Source: Amycolatopsis sp. 2-15 (GTDB lineage Bacteria > Actinomycetota > Actinomycetes > Mycobacteriales > Pseudonocardiaceae). Taken from it: a stretch of 64,000 bases of DNA. Positions 1 through 8,361 of the stretch are shown in pieces. The first letter of the stretch is position 1; every line of letters begins with the position of its first letter. The notes beneath the pieces are model-generated. The model made no database searches, was not told the DNA's origin, and was given only the letters and a program-made list of their open reading frames with translations. The stretch is from contig NZ_CP127294.1 of the NCBI RefSeq assembly GCF_030285625.1, positions 4,746,501 to 4,810,500 of the forward strand, given 5' to 3'. A program made the translations under genes and the position numbers.

Positions 1-878
1 GCGAAACGCTTGCGAGAACGCGGATTCCGAGCTGTATCCGACGTCGGCGGCGATGCGGGCCATCGAGCGGTCGGAGTTCGTCAGCAGGTCGGCGGCGACC
101 ATCATGCGGATCGTGATGAGCAGTGTGGCGGCAGTGGTGCCGGTGCGAGTGTTGAACCGGCGCAGGAACGTGGAGCGTGACATGGACGCCGTCTCGGCCA
201 TCCGTTCGATCGTCCAGGAGTCTCCGGGCCGTTCGACGATACCCGAGACCACCTTGCCCAGCGCCTCGTCGCCGATGGCGGTCCACAGGGCCGGGTTGTC
301 CAGGCGCTGTTCGGGGCGGCTGCGCAGGCCCATGGCCAGCATCGCATCGCACAGTGCGGACACCACGGCGGCGCTCCCCGGGCCGGCGAAGCGGGCTTCG
401 CCGCGCAGGAGATCGGCGAGTGTGGTTGCCGCGGCGTTCGGCGTGACGTGCACCAGCGCCGGGAGCAGCCGAAACAGCAACTCGCCCGCTGCGGTGTCGA
501 AATGGTAATGCCCGCAGAACAGGTCCAGATCCGGCTTCACGCCGACCGTCCGCCGGGTCGTGAAGATCGGTCCCGATTCGTCGCTGAACCGGAACCTGCG
601 TCCCGACGGTGCCGTGACCTGGTGGGCCTCGCCGCGCGAGACCAGGAGCAGGTCTCCGGTGGACAGAGTGACGGTGGCCGACTCCGTGGTCACGGCGCAG
701 CGTCCGTCCAGCACGAGATAAAACGGCACTTCCCCCGGCGCGGCGGTCTCGTGGTCCACAATGAACTGTCCGGCCATCAGGCAGCGGAGATCGACGGTGC
801 CGTGGAGGTGCGCGAGCCGGATGACAGGCTCAGGGCGTCCGTGATCCGAGTGTGGTGGGACGTGAGCCCATCATCCAT
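1..878 (-). pseudogene. AraC-family regulator, 3' end off the window, 5' frameshift
   Basis: Reading leftward, the product has an N-terminal cupin-like sensor domain (about residues 20-170, with the stretch GDLLLVSRGEAHQV) and a C-terminal AraC helix-turn-helix (TIERMAETASMSRSTFLRRF, then ADVGYSSESAFSQAF). It runs off the left edge just before its end. An ATG at 878 has a good ribosome binding site (GGAG, 8 bases upstream), but its frame reads MDDGLTSHHTRITDALS and then loses register near 826-829, so one base appears lost. Without that correction the cupin frame has no start codon. The protein closely resembles the AraC regulator at 2756-3607. Family membership is clear; whether the gene is broken or miscalled is open. 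Confidence 0.8.
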
Positions 879-989
879 TGTCCGCTCCGGAGATTCGGGT
901 ACTCGCGGAGCCAACTTACAACGCGACGCACGGCTCGCGACGGTACAGCGCGCCGAGATCGCGTGGCAGTGACGATCGAAAAGTTGCCG

Positions 990-1510
990 GTATAGTCAGC
1001 GCGCCCGTTGATCAGCAGTGGCACCCGGGTCGTCGACGCGCCGAGGTAGAGCACGCGGATCGCGCCGATCCGGTCGCACAGCCAGCCCCCGAAAAGCAGG
1101 GCGAAGAGCCCGACTCCCATCATCGTCAGGGTCGTCACGAGCGTCTGGGTCGAGGTGAGCCCGATCTGGGTGCTCAGGTAGCTCATCCCGAACGCCTGCG
1201 CCACGAACCCCGTCACGTTGAGCCCGGCAACGGTCAGCACCGCGCCGAAGAGGAAGGGGATCCGCCACCCCCACTGCTTGAACGCCTCGGGAGTCAGCTC
1301 GGAGCTGAGGATCGTGAAGAGCACGACGGCGAGGACCGAACCGGGCATGGCGCCGATGTTCATCAGCGCCCGGACAGTCCCGTGCTCTTCTTGCCGGTCG
1401 ACTCGCTGACGAAGATCATCGCGGCCGCCAGCTCCGCCCCCGTGCCGAACCCCTGGAGCATGCGCAGGAACACGAGCAGGACCTGATTCTTTCCGATGTC
1501 GGTCGTCTGG
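990..1510 (-). pseudogene. Remnant of an MFS (metabolite:H+ symporter type) transporter
   Basis: Two pieces in different frames read as the middle of an MFS permease. The upstream piece has VFLRMLQGFGTGAELAAAM and ends SESTGKKSTGLSGR. The downstream piece starts MNIGAMPGSVLAVVLF and continues through several membrane segments to the typical loop GGWLCDRIGAIRVLYLG. The frame breaks between them near 1370, where a CTG-ATG-AAC reading is one base out of register. The usual first three or four helices and the second half of the 12-helix fold are both absent, and the left end runs into the AraC gene. This is a twice-truncated, frame-shifted relic. The piece at 1510-1760 next to it holds nothing recognisable. 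Confidence 0.7.
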
Positions 1511-1759
1511 GTACGTTCGATGCTTCGCCGGGGAGGGCGGGCTATGGCGCTGCGAGTGCGATGTTCAGCTTCTTGGCTCGCTGACTGTTGCCGGGACAGT
1601 GCCGGGGCGACCCCGGCGGGCGAGTTCAATCACGACCAGTCCTGATTGGACGGCATCGCTCGGCGATCGGTGACTTCTCAGTCATCGGCGCTTCTTCGCT
1701 CGAGATCGGCGGCCTGCGGATCCAGTCACGTCCCGAATGCCTCGTACGCGCCCGATCCG

Positions 1760-2374
1760 TTAAGGGTGCATCGGCAAGACGTGCGTGACGTGGTCTTCCC
1801 GGGCGCGCAGTGCCTCGTCCGGTGCGCCGGACTTGATCGCCCGCTCAAGCGTCTCGTAGAGCACGACGTGATGGCGCCACAGGGTGTCCCGGTCCATTGC
1901 CGGTGAAGGATCGCGGGACACGAGCATGAGGCGGATCTGGTCGGCGAGGTCGGCGTAGCGCGCGGTCAGCCGCGGAAGACCCGCGAGGGCCACCGCCTTC
2001 GAATGGAAGGCCGCGTCGGCGGCCTCGACGGTTCCCGACGGCGCGGCGCGGATCTCGTCGATCAGCCCGAGGAGCGAGTCGATGGGCAACCTGTCGCGGA
2101 CCATGATGCGCACCGCCAGGCCCTCGTCGGCGATGCGCAGGGCGGCGAGCTCGGCCGCGTCACCTTCGCCGACCTCCGTCACCCGGTAGGACTGGTTCGC
2201 CGACTTGGCGACCAGCCTCGACTGTTCCAGCCGGCGGAGCGCCTCGCGAACAGGGGAGCGGCTGATCCCCCTCGCCCTGCGCCAGCACGGAGTCCCGCGG
2301 TGGCTCGCCGGGGCTGAGCTCGCCGGCGGAGGTGGCTCCCCTTTGATCCGCAGCTTGTCTGCGATGTCGGACAC
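1760..2374 (-). CDS. GntR/FCD-family regulator with scrambled winged helix
   Basis: The C-terminal two thirds is a clear FCD ligand-binding domain (AELAALRIADEGLAVRIMV onward; metal-site histidines in AFHSKAVALAG and WRHHVVLYE). The start chosen is the GTG of VSDIADKLR, about 9 bases after AAGGA. Between residues 9 and 32 the sequence is proline-rich and unlike any GntR. A second frame over 2260-2340 reads AGELSPGEPPRDSVLAQ, the expected first part of the winged helix. The normal frame resumes at ISRSPVREALRRLEQ. Two compensating frame changes therefore leave the ORF open but destroy helices 1-2 of the DNA-binding domain. It may be non-functional, or the sequence may carry two indel errors. 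Confidence 0.7.
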   Translation of the reverse strand: MSDIADKLRIKGEPPPPASSAPASHRGTPCWRRARGISRSPVREALRRLEQSRLVAKSANQSYRVTEVGEGDAAELAALRIADEGLAVRIMVRDRLPIDSLLGLIDEIRAAPSGTVEAADAAFHSKAVALAGLPRLTARYADLADQIRLMLVSRDPSPAMDRDTLWRHHVVLYETLERAIKSGAPDEALRAREDHVTHVLPMHP

Positions 2375-2510
2375 TCTGCGTATCCTTCCGTGGGAGCGCA
2401 CCACGTGAGTGCGGCTTTCCTGCCCATGGTGCCGAGCAGCTTTGCCTGGCCGACGTCAAGGGTTGGCTCCACAAGCGGGATCATCGGGCAATAATCGGCT
2501 TGTTCTGGTA

Positions 2511-2527
2511 GGTTGGCATTACCAACC
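2511..2527. promoter_or_regulatory. Palindrome GGTTGG-N5-CCAACC
   Basis: A perfect inverted repeat with 6-base arms and a CATTA centre lies in the 380-base gap between the divergent GntR and AraC genes. It has the size and placement of an operator. Nothing else recognisable was found in 2375-2755; the open frame upstream of the AraC start continues through part of it but does not look like protein of this family. Confidence 0.4.
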
Positions 2528-2755
2528 GATTCGACTGCCCGTTAACTTGAGCAGGTGTACAGGCTCAGGATTCCCGACTCGAGGCCCGCTCGAACGAGGC
2601 CGCGGTGAGGGTCATCGGGGGACAGTGGCCATCTGCGGTGCGGCGTGAGATCACGTTGGGTGACCGAAACCGGCGGTGGCTTTGCCGAACGCTCGGAACG
2701 CGGCGCGGGCGAGAAGGCCGCGCATGAGTGGTTCACCGAGGTTCGGGGCCGAGCC

Positions 2756-3607
2756 GTGGACGGACTGAGCCGGCTCCTGAGAACGGCGCGTCTGGACGGC
2801 GGGCTGGACGCGCACCACCACGGGCCGAGGCCGGTCGATTTTCGCCGCGAAGCCAGCGGTCCGGGCGCGGTGCCGTTCCATTTTCTGCTCGCCGGCACCT
2901 GCACGGTCACTACCGCATCTCGTGCGGTCGAACTCGGCCCTGGTGACTTGCTGCTGCTCACGGACGGCGAAGCGCACCAGGCGACGGCGGCTCCGGCCCT
3001 GCGGCACGGGTGCGAGGAGCAGCCCGGCGCCCGGCCCGAGCTGGATCTGTGCTGTGGGACGTTCCGGTTCGACGCGGCGGGTGCGTTGTTGTTCCGGTTG
3101 CTGCCGTCGTTGCTGCACGTCTCGCTGGTCGCGAGCGGGATCGCGGTGGCGAAAATCCTAGGCGGGACAACGGGTTTCGGGTCGAGTGTGCCGGTGTGGT
3201 CGTTGTGCGAGGCCCTGCTCGCCACGGCCCTGCGCGGCCACCCCGGACGGCGGCTCGGCACCCCGGTGCTGTGGCGCGCGATGGGCGACGAGGCACTGGC
3301 CCGCGTGATCACCGGCATCGTCGAGGACCCGGCCGCGCCGTGGACCATCGAGCGCATGGCGGCGATGGCGTCGATGTCGAGGTCCACGTTCATCCGGCGC
3401 TCTGTCGCGCGCACGGGAACCCCCGTCGCGGCGCTGGTGACCTCGGTCCGGATGATGGTCGCGATCGATTTGCTCACGCGCTCCGAGCACCCCGTGGCCC
3501 ACGTGGCCGGCCGGGTCGGCTACGGCTCGGAATCGGCGTTCGGGCAGGCCTTTTGTGCCGCGGTCGGCACCTCACCCGCCCGGTTCCGCAAGACCGTCCT
3601 GGTGTGA
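2756..3607 (+). CDS. AraC-family transcriptional regulator (cupin sensor)
   Basis: A 283-residue AraC regulator. Residues 1-150 form the cupin-like sensor domain (GPGDLLLLTDGEAHQ, then LDLCCGTFRFDAAGALLFRL). Residues about 185-283 hold the double helix-turn-helix (TIERMAAMASMSRSTFIRR and VAGRVGYGSESAFGQAF) ending ARFRKTVLV. The frame stays open 37 codons upstream to an ATG at 2645, but that extension is not family-like, and homologues start at VDGLSRLL, here a GTG at 2756. The gene is a near paralogue of the interrupted AraC gene at 1-878 and faces away from the GntR gene. The target is probably a neighbouring dehydrogenase or transporter gene that is no longer present. Confidence 0.8.
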   Translation: MDGLSRLLRTARLDGGLDAHHHGPRPVDFRREASGPGAVPFHFLLAGTCTVTTASRAVELGPGDLLLLTDGEAHQATAAPALRHGCEEQPGARPELDLCCGTFRFDAAGALLFRLLPSLLHVSLVASGIAVAKILGGTTGFGSSVPVWSLCEALLATALRGHPGRRLGTPVLWRAMGDEALARVITGIVEDPAAPWTIERMAAMASMSRSTFIRRSVARTGTPVAALVTSVRMMVAIDLLTRSEHPVAHVAGRVGYGSESAFGQAFCAAVGTSPARFRKTVLV

Positions 3608-3766
3608 GACGCCCCTGGACCACCTGTGCGCGGAGCCGAGGGAGGGCGGCCCCGCGCGCCCACCTCAACCGCGGCCGAGCCGGGTGGCCAGCGCGTCGAG
3701 CGCGAGGGTGAGCCTCACTGCCATCCGCCGGTGGCGTCCACAGTGGAGGGACGCCACCGGCGCGGC

Positions 3767-4342
3767 TCACGACAGGGGTTCGTTCGCGGCGAACGTGGCC
3801 GCCGCGCCGTCGGTGGCGTGCACGACGATCTTCATCGGGCTCACGTCGAGGGCGTCGTCGCCCGGCCACCAGGCGGTCAGCCAGGCGTCCCGGACACTGG
3901 CGTGCACGACCTGGCCGGACCGCCGCACCACGTCGACGCTCGTGACGTCGTCCCCGACGCGCCCGGCGATGTTCGAGAACGCGTCGCCGCCGGAGCCGTG
4001 GGAGTCGAGCAGGTCCACCACCACGGTCCGTCCCGTGGGGTGCGCGACCGGCCAGTCGGCCACCGCACTCCAGCCCACGACCGACTCGGAGTCGAAGCTC
4101 ACGCATTCGGCCACGGTCGGGCCTTTGCGAAGCAGCAGCTGCGTCGCCATGCCCCGGCGCTCCGCGACGAGCACGTCGGCCGCGGTCACGGTGCCGCCTC
4201 CGCTGAACCGCGCGCAGTCCTGGGCGAGCGGCAGCGACTGCGGGGCGGTGAGCTGGACGGGGTCGGTCGTCCACGCGGCGAACGCGCGGTCCGCCGTGCT
4301 GGGCACCACGCTGGGGACCACGACGGCACCGACCGCGGCCAC
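3767..4342 (-). CDS. Hypothetical exported protein, N-terminus uncertain
   Basis: About 191 residues with no recognised domain. The N-terminus, VAAVGAVVVPSVVPSTADRAFA, looks like a signal peptide core that has lost its positively charged start. Two cysteines (near residues 45 and 80) could form a disulfide. The upstream codons in frame (to 4783) are proline/arginine-rich antisense of the VOC gene and are not believable protein. The GTG at 4342 is the best start in sight but lacks a clear ribosome binding site, so the true 5' end may have been lost. The gene converges with the AraC gene at 2756-3607 and lies downstream of the VOC gene. Confidence 0.5.
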   Translation of the reverse strand: MAAVGAVVVPSVVPSTADRAFAAWTTDPVQLTAPQSLPLAQDCARFSGGGTVTAADVLVAERRGMATQLLLRKGPTVAECVSFDSESVVGWSAVADWPVAHPTGRTVVVDLLDSHGSGGDAFSNIAGRVGDDVTSVDVVRRSGQVVHASVRDAWLTAWWPGDDALDVSPMKIVVHATDGAAATFAANEPLS

Positions 4343-4461
4343 CGGACGGCGCTGCTCGGTGTGCGCTGAACCGCGACAAGGCGTTCGTGCCCCACGGTTC
4401 GTGGTTGTGCCACGGATCCGGCGGTTCAGCGGCGACACCGGCTTGCGGGGCGCAAGCGGCT

Positions 4462-4899
4462 TCAGCCGAGCTCCTCGACCAGGCCGATGATCACCCCCGC
4501 GGGACCGCGGACGTAGCAGTACCGGCAGTAGTCCTCGTACCGCGCGACCTCGCCCACGAGTTCGGCGCCGTGGGCGCGCAGGCGGGCGAGGGTGTCGTCG
4601 ACGGAGTCGATGACGAAGGTGAGGCGGGGGATGCCCGGGACGTTGACCGGCGCGTTCGGCGCGGGCGCGGTGGGCAGCGGCGAGCGGAATGTCGACAGCT
4701 CGATCCGGCCGTGGCCGTCCGGGGCGCGCAGGAAGGCGAGGTCCGCCCGGACGTCGTCCAGGCCGACGAGCTGGTTCACCCATTCGCCCTCGACCTTGGT
4801 CTCGCCCTCCAGTTCCATCCCCAGTTCGACGAAGAACGCGACGGCAGCCGCGAGGTCCTCGACTACGAAGCCGGTGTGGTCGAATCGGCGGATCGTCAT
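4462..4899 (-). CDS. VOC (glyoxalase/bleomycin-resistance fold) protein
   Basis: A 145-residue single-unit VOC protein opening MTIRRFDHTGFVVEDLAAAV, with the two beta-alpha-beta-beta-beta modules typical of the fold. Metal-ligand positions are conserved: H8 in FDHTGFVV, E77 in RIELSTFR and E143 near the C-terminus (GPAGVIIGLVEEL). The ATG at 4899 has GGGAGG a few bases upstream. Family members include glyoxalases, dioxygenases and resistance proteins, and the substrate cannot be told here. It sits alone between the hypothetical gene and the phosphodiester glycosidase on the same strand. Confidence 0.85.
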   Translation of the reverse strand: MTIRRFDHTGFVVEDLAAAVAFFVELGMELEGETKVEGEWVNQLVGLDDVRADLAFLRAPDGHGRIELSTFRSPLPTAPAPNAPVNVPGIPRLTFVIDSVDDTLARLRAHGAELVGEVARYEDYCRYCYVRGPAGVIIGLVEELG

Positions 4900-5052
4900 G
4901 GTTGCCTCCCGTGTCGCGCGGCCCTTGTGGCCGCTCGTGTCCCTGGGACGGAGCCCCTGGCGCGGTTCCGACATCCTCCGACTGTGTCCGCCGTCACATT
5001 CGCTCGCCTCACGCGAAGGCCCGGCTGCGGAGGCAGCCGGGCCTGGCGAGCG

Positions 5053-6273
5053 TCAGCGGACGAAGACCCCGATCCCGTTGGCGACCGAACGCTCGCCCGC
5101 GGCGTCGGTCGGGTGGTTGCGGACCGTGACGGTGTGCGCGCCGGGGTCGCGGGCCACGAGTGAGGTCGAGCCGCCGCCGTCGAGGTTCACGGCGTCGGCG
5201 GCGCCGGCCCGCTGCAGGAGCTGGGCGACCTCGGGGGTCGTCATGCCGCCGCTGGTGCCGGGTTTCGCCTGCACCGCGACGAGGTACAGCGTGTGCCCGT
5301 CGGCGCTGAAGCCGGCGCCGGTGCGGACCGCGGCGGTCTTGGCGTCCTGGCCGGCGACGACGGTGCCGTCGCGGAGGATCGGGAAGCCGCCGATCGCGAA
5401 GCGGAACGGGACGCCGCGCCCGGTCGACAGGGTGTACTGCATCGCCACGTGCTGGCCGACCTTGAGCGTCCGCAGCGCGTCCGCGCCGGCTTCGCGCCCG
5501 ACCAGCACGGTCTCGTCCCGCGTGATCGCGCCGGCGCCGACGGTGCCGCCGACCGCGACGACCCGGTCGTGCCTGAGCGTCACCTCGGTGGTGTCGGTGC
5601 TGCACGCGGCGCCCCGGCTGGTGTCGGTGCCGCAGACCGAGCGGGCGCGGGAGGTCGCGCCCCACGCGCTGGTGTAGGCCCCGATGCCGCCGAGCGGGAT
5701 CGCGTACTGGTTCAGACCGCCGAGCGAGTACGTGGCCGACTTGATGCGGACGCTGCCGTCCAGGTGCGCCGTGCCCAGCCGTGCCACCCGGTCGACGCCG
5801 ACGCCGAGCACGGCCTCCGTCGTGACTCCGGGCGGCATCCCGGGCCCGAACCGCTGCCCGTTGGGGACGGCGGCCTTGAGGACGCGCCGATCGGCGATCT
5901 CGGGGCCGTCGGAGGAGTCGGTGAAGGCGACGCCGGGGTGCTGGGCCTCGGTGTTGTTGAAGAAGTCGCCGTTGACGCCGGCCACCGCTCCCTGCGCGTT
6001 CGCCATCTGCGACACCGTTTCGGCCTGTGCCACCGTCGGCGGGTGCAGCAGGTCCACGGAGACGCGCGGGTTGCGCAGGTCGACGGTCAGCAGCTCGCCC
6101 TGGATGGTCGCGGCACTCGCCGAAGCGGTCGTGAAGGACGAAAGCCGGACGCCGGGAGCGACCTGCTGGCTGCCGGTCACGTCGAAGGCCGTGTCCGCGA
6201 TCGCCGGCGCAGGCAGCGTCGTCGCGGCCGCGGCGGTCAGCGTCAGCGCCACCAACGATCTGCGCAGTCTCAT
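5053..6273 (-). CDS. Secreted phosphodiester glycosidase (NAGPA fold)
   Basis: A 406-residue exported enzyme. Residues 1-26 are a Sec signal peptide (MRLRRSLVALTLTAAAATTL, cleavage after APAIADT). The mature part carries the phosphodiester glycosidase / NAGPA hallmarks: VAGVNGDFFNN near residue 93 and AVNLDGGGSTSLV near residue 370. The family hydrolyses sugar-phosphodiester bonds, as in the mannose-6-phosphate uncovering enzyme; bacterial members probably act on teichoic-acid-like or other cell-wall phosphodiesters. The ATG at 6273 follows AAGAAAGGACC. The transcript is probably monocistronic, since a perfect hairpin separates it from the CotH gene upstream. Confidence 0.85.
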   Translation of the reverse strand: MRLRRSLVALTLTAAAATTLPAPAIADTAFDVTGSQQVAPGVRLSSFTTASASAATIQGELLTVDLRNPRVSVDLLHPPTVAQAETVSQMANAQGAVAGVNGDFFNNTEAQHPGVAFTDSSDGPEIADRRVLKAAVPNGQRFGPGMPPGVTTEAVLGVGVDRVARLGTAHLDGSVRIKSATYSLGGLNQYAIPLGGIGAYTSAWGATSRARSVCGTDTSRGAACSTDTTEVTLRHDRVVAVGGTVGAGAITRDETVLVGREAGADALRTLKVGQHVAMQYTLSTGRGVPFRFAIGGFPILRDGTVVAGQDAKTAAVRTGAGFSADGHTLYLVAVQAKPGTSGGMTTPEVAQLLQRAGAADAVNLDGGGSTSLVARDPGAHTVTVRNHPTDAAGERSVANGIGVFVR

Positions 6274-6400
6274 GGGCAGGTCCTTTCTTGCCGGAACGGG
6301 AACCCGCCCACTCTTGCGGCCGGTGGTGACCCCGTCCGTCCGTGGCCGTGAACCCGGCATGAACACCAGGAGGGCTCCTGGTTCGATTCCGGCGGCAAGC

Positions 6401-6432
6401 AAGAAGCCCAGGCCGAGGGGCCTGGGCTTCTT
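6401..6432. terminator. Perfect 14-bp hairpin, bidirectional terminator
   Basis: Arms AAGAAGCCCAGGCC and GGCCTGGGCTTCTT with a 4-base loop. The A-rich left end and T-rich right end suit termination in both directions. It ends the CotH transcript before the glycosidase gene. Confidence 0.8.
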
Positions 6433-6453
6433 CGCTGACGCTGACCGCGGAGC

Positions 6454-6626
6454 TCAGCCTGCCGTTGTCGGCCTCCGGCGGCCGAGTGCCGCCAGGGTGT
6501 GCGGGTGGTCCGCCGGGGCGACGCCCGAGTGCAGAGCCGTCCAGCACGGCGGGCAGCAGTACTGGCGGAACACCACACGGGCGTCCGCGATGATCCGCGG
6601 CTCGGCGTCCGGCGGCCGAGAACTGC
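6454..6626 (-). pseudogene. Possible C-terminal remnant of an acetone carboxylase/hydantoinase-type protein
   Basis: A minus-strand frame reads EPRIIADARVVFRQYCCPPC followed by WTALHSGVAPADHPHTLAAL and a stop at 6454. The CxxC pair and the 'SGVAPADHP' wording recall the zinc-ribbon-like tail of acetone-carboxylase gamma or hydantoinase-type subunits. No start codon or upstream domain is present because the frame enters the CotH gene. If the likeness is real this is only a tail left by a deletion. The identification rests on general resemblance. Confidence 0.25.
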
Positions 6627-8279
6627 TCAGGTGAAGTACAACCTCGACGGCGCCGGATCCTGGTACACCCGCGGACTTCCGCCCTGCGTCGGATCCGCGC
6701 CGAAGGCCACGCCCTGCCCGGTGCGGACGCTGGTGAGGGTGAAGAAGCCGCTGAAGCTGGTCGGGTTGGCGACCGGGTCGATCGGGGTGAGGGTGAACTC
6801 GTCGGCGTGGTTGGCGTTGTCGGCGGCGCACGTGTAGAGCAGCTGGTGGCCCAGGGGGGTGGTCGTGGCGCTGGCGTGGAGGAAGCGGCCGGTGGCCTTG
6901 CCGGTGAGCGAGGTGCCGGCGCCGAGGGGGCCGAAGGACCACAGGTCGGCGTCCTCGACGGTGGCCGGGCGGGGACGGTGGACGACCTCGAACTTCGGGG
7001 GCGCGCCGGGTGCGGCCGGGATGGGTTCGGTGCTCGCGTGGAGACACTCGTTGGTCGCGTCTTCGCGGACGTAGGCGCCGTCGGGGCCGGGCAGGCCTGC
7101 GCAGAGGTAGCCGGCGGAGGTGGCGAGACGCAGTTGCTTGCGGACGGTGATGAGCTGCGCCGGCAGGTCGGGCACGCCCAGGCTGGTCAGCACGGTGCCC
7201 ATCCGCTCGAGCAATGGGGTCAGCACTTCCTGCTGGGTTTTGCGGCCGAAGACCGTTTCGCGGTAGGTGCGGATCTGGTCCATCAGCTGCGCGCGGCGGC
7301 CGGCGTCGTTGTGGACGAGCTTGGCCAGCAGGCCGCTGGTGCGGACCGTGAAGTGCCGAGTGGGCTGGAAGGTCTGGTCGACGCCCCACGGGATGAGCTT
7401 GAACTTCACGTTGCCCACGCCGGGTGCGGCGACCGCCTCGACGTCGTTGTAGGCGTAGGTGTTGTTCGTGTTGCCGGTGTAGCCGTCCCAGTGCTTGAGG
7501 AAGAACTCCATCGCGTAGAGCTTCACGAACTGGTCGAGGTCGAACACCTCGGCGGCCCCGCTCAGCCCGTGGGCGGCGAGGTGGTCGATGGCCAGGCGCA
7601 GGTCGGCTTTGTCGTCGAACTCCGAGAGGTCCTCCACGCCGATGAAGTCGAACCGGGCGTCGGTGAAGTCGTCCTTGTGCTCCAGCTCGTAGAGATTCCC
7701 TTTCATGTTCCCGAAATTGCGCTCGATGTAGCGCGGCATGATCGGTTCGGCGTTCACGAAGACGCCGGGTGCCGGCGCGCCGGTGCCTTGGCCGACGAGG
7801 GTGCCGTTCACGCGGACGCGCGCGAAATTGCAGCGGGAATGTGGCAGCCCGGCGAGCTCGAACAGCTTGTAGTCGAGCGGTTGCCGCACGAAAGCGGAAT
7901 CCTGCACGGAGTTGTTGAGCGTCAGGTACCGGGACCCGATGAGGTTCGCGATCAACGGTTTGTTGGCGTCGCGGAACTTCCCGAAGTCGATGTGCAGACA
8001 CGGTTTGTCATTGCTGAACGAACCGCAGAACGACTTCTTCTTGATCCCCACCTCGGCGAACGACGTCCGCGCGGGGAACCGCGTCCCGGAGATCTCGACC
8101 GAAGTAGCCTTCCGCCAGGTGAATCGGCTGCCGCCGGTCCAGTCGAAGTTGCACCGCCCGCCGGCCGGCTCCTCGGTGCGCACCGCGTCCCAGTCGGACT
8201 GGGGCATGGTGATGTCGACCGTGAGCACGTTGTCCATTTCGTACAGGGAATCGAGTGCCCGCTGCTCCTGAACGCTCAT
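6627..8279 (-). CDS. CotH kinase family protein with C-terminal lectin-like domain
   Basis: A 550-residue protein with no signal peptide. Residues about 15-400 match the CotH atypical kinase fold: an early strand LTVDITMPQSDWDAV, the nucleotide-region signature GNLYELEHKDDF near residue 193, the catalytic-loop-like FFLKHWDGYTGNTNNTY near 260, and a metal-binding-type aspartate in IPWGVDQTF near 300. Residues about 430-550 look like a beta-trefoil or lipocalin-like add-on (TGRFLHASATTTP). CotH proteins phosphorylate serine on spore-coat or surface proteins, and the partner here is unknown. It is a single gene with its own terminator at 6401-6432. Confidence 0.8.
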   Translation of the reverse strand: MSVQEQRALDSLYEMDNVLTVDITMPQSDWDAVRTEEPAGGRCNFDWTGGSRFTWRKATSVEISGTRFPARTSFAEVGIKKKSFCGSFSNDKPCLHIDFGKFRDANKPLIANLIGSRYLTLNNSVQDSAFVRQPLDYKLFELAGLPHSRCNFARVRVNGTLVGQGTGAPAPGVFVNAEPIMPRYIERNFGNMKGNLYELEHKDDFTDARFDFIGVEDLSEFDDKADLRLAIDHLAAHGLSGAAEVFDLDQFVKLYAMEFFLKHWDGYTGNTNNTYAYNDVEAVAAPGVGNVKFKLIPWGVDQTFQPTRHFTVRTSGLLAKLVHNDAGRRAQLMDQIRTYRETVFGRKTQQEVLTPLLERMGTVLTSLGVPDLPAQLITVRKQLRLATSAGYLCAGLPGPDGAYVREDATNECLHASTEPIPAAPGAPPKFEVVHRPRPATVEDADLWSFGPLGAGTSLTGKATGRFLHASATTTPLGHQLLYTCAADNANHADEFTLTPIDPVANPTSFSGFFTLTSVRTGQGVAFGADPTQGGSPRVYQDPAPSRLYFT

Positions 8280-8361
8280 CGTCCCACCTCCGCAACCGCC
8301 CCAGTGTACGGCTGGAAAAGCGCCCCTGTACTGCCCCGTTCGCCGCTTCTACGATTGGGGT

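Noticed and set aside
3474..4783. Long overlapping open frames on both strands rich in Arg, Pro and Gly
   Set aside because: They are antisense or off-frame readings of the AraC, hypothetical and VOC genes; composition is that of GC-rich shadow frames and none has a ribosome binding site.
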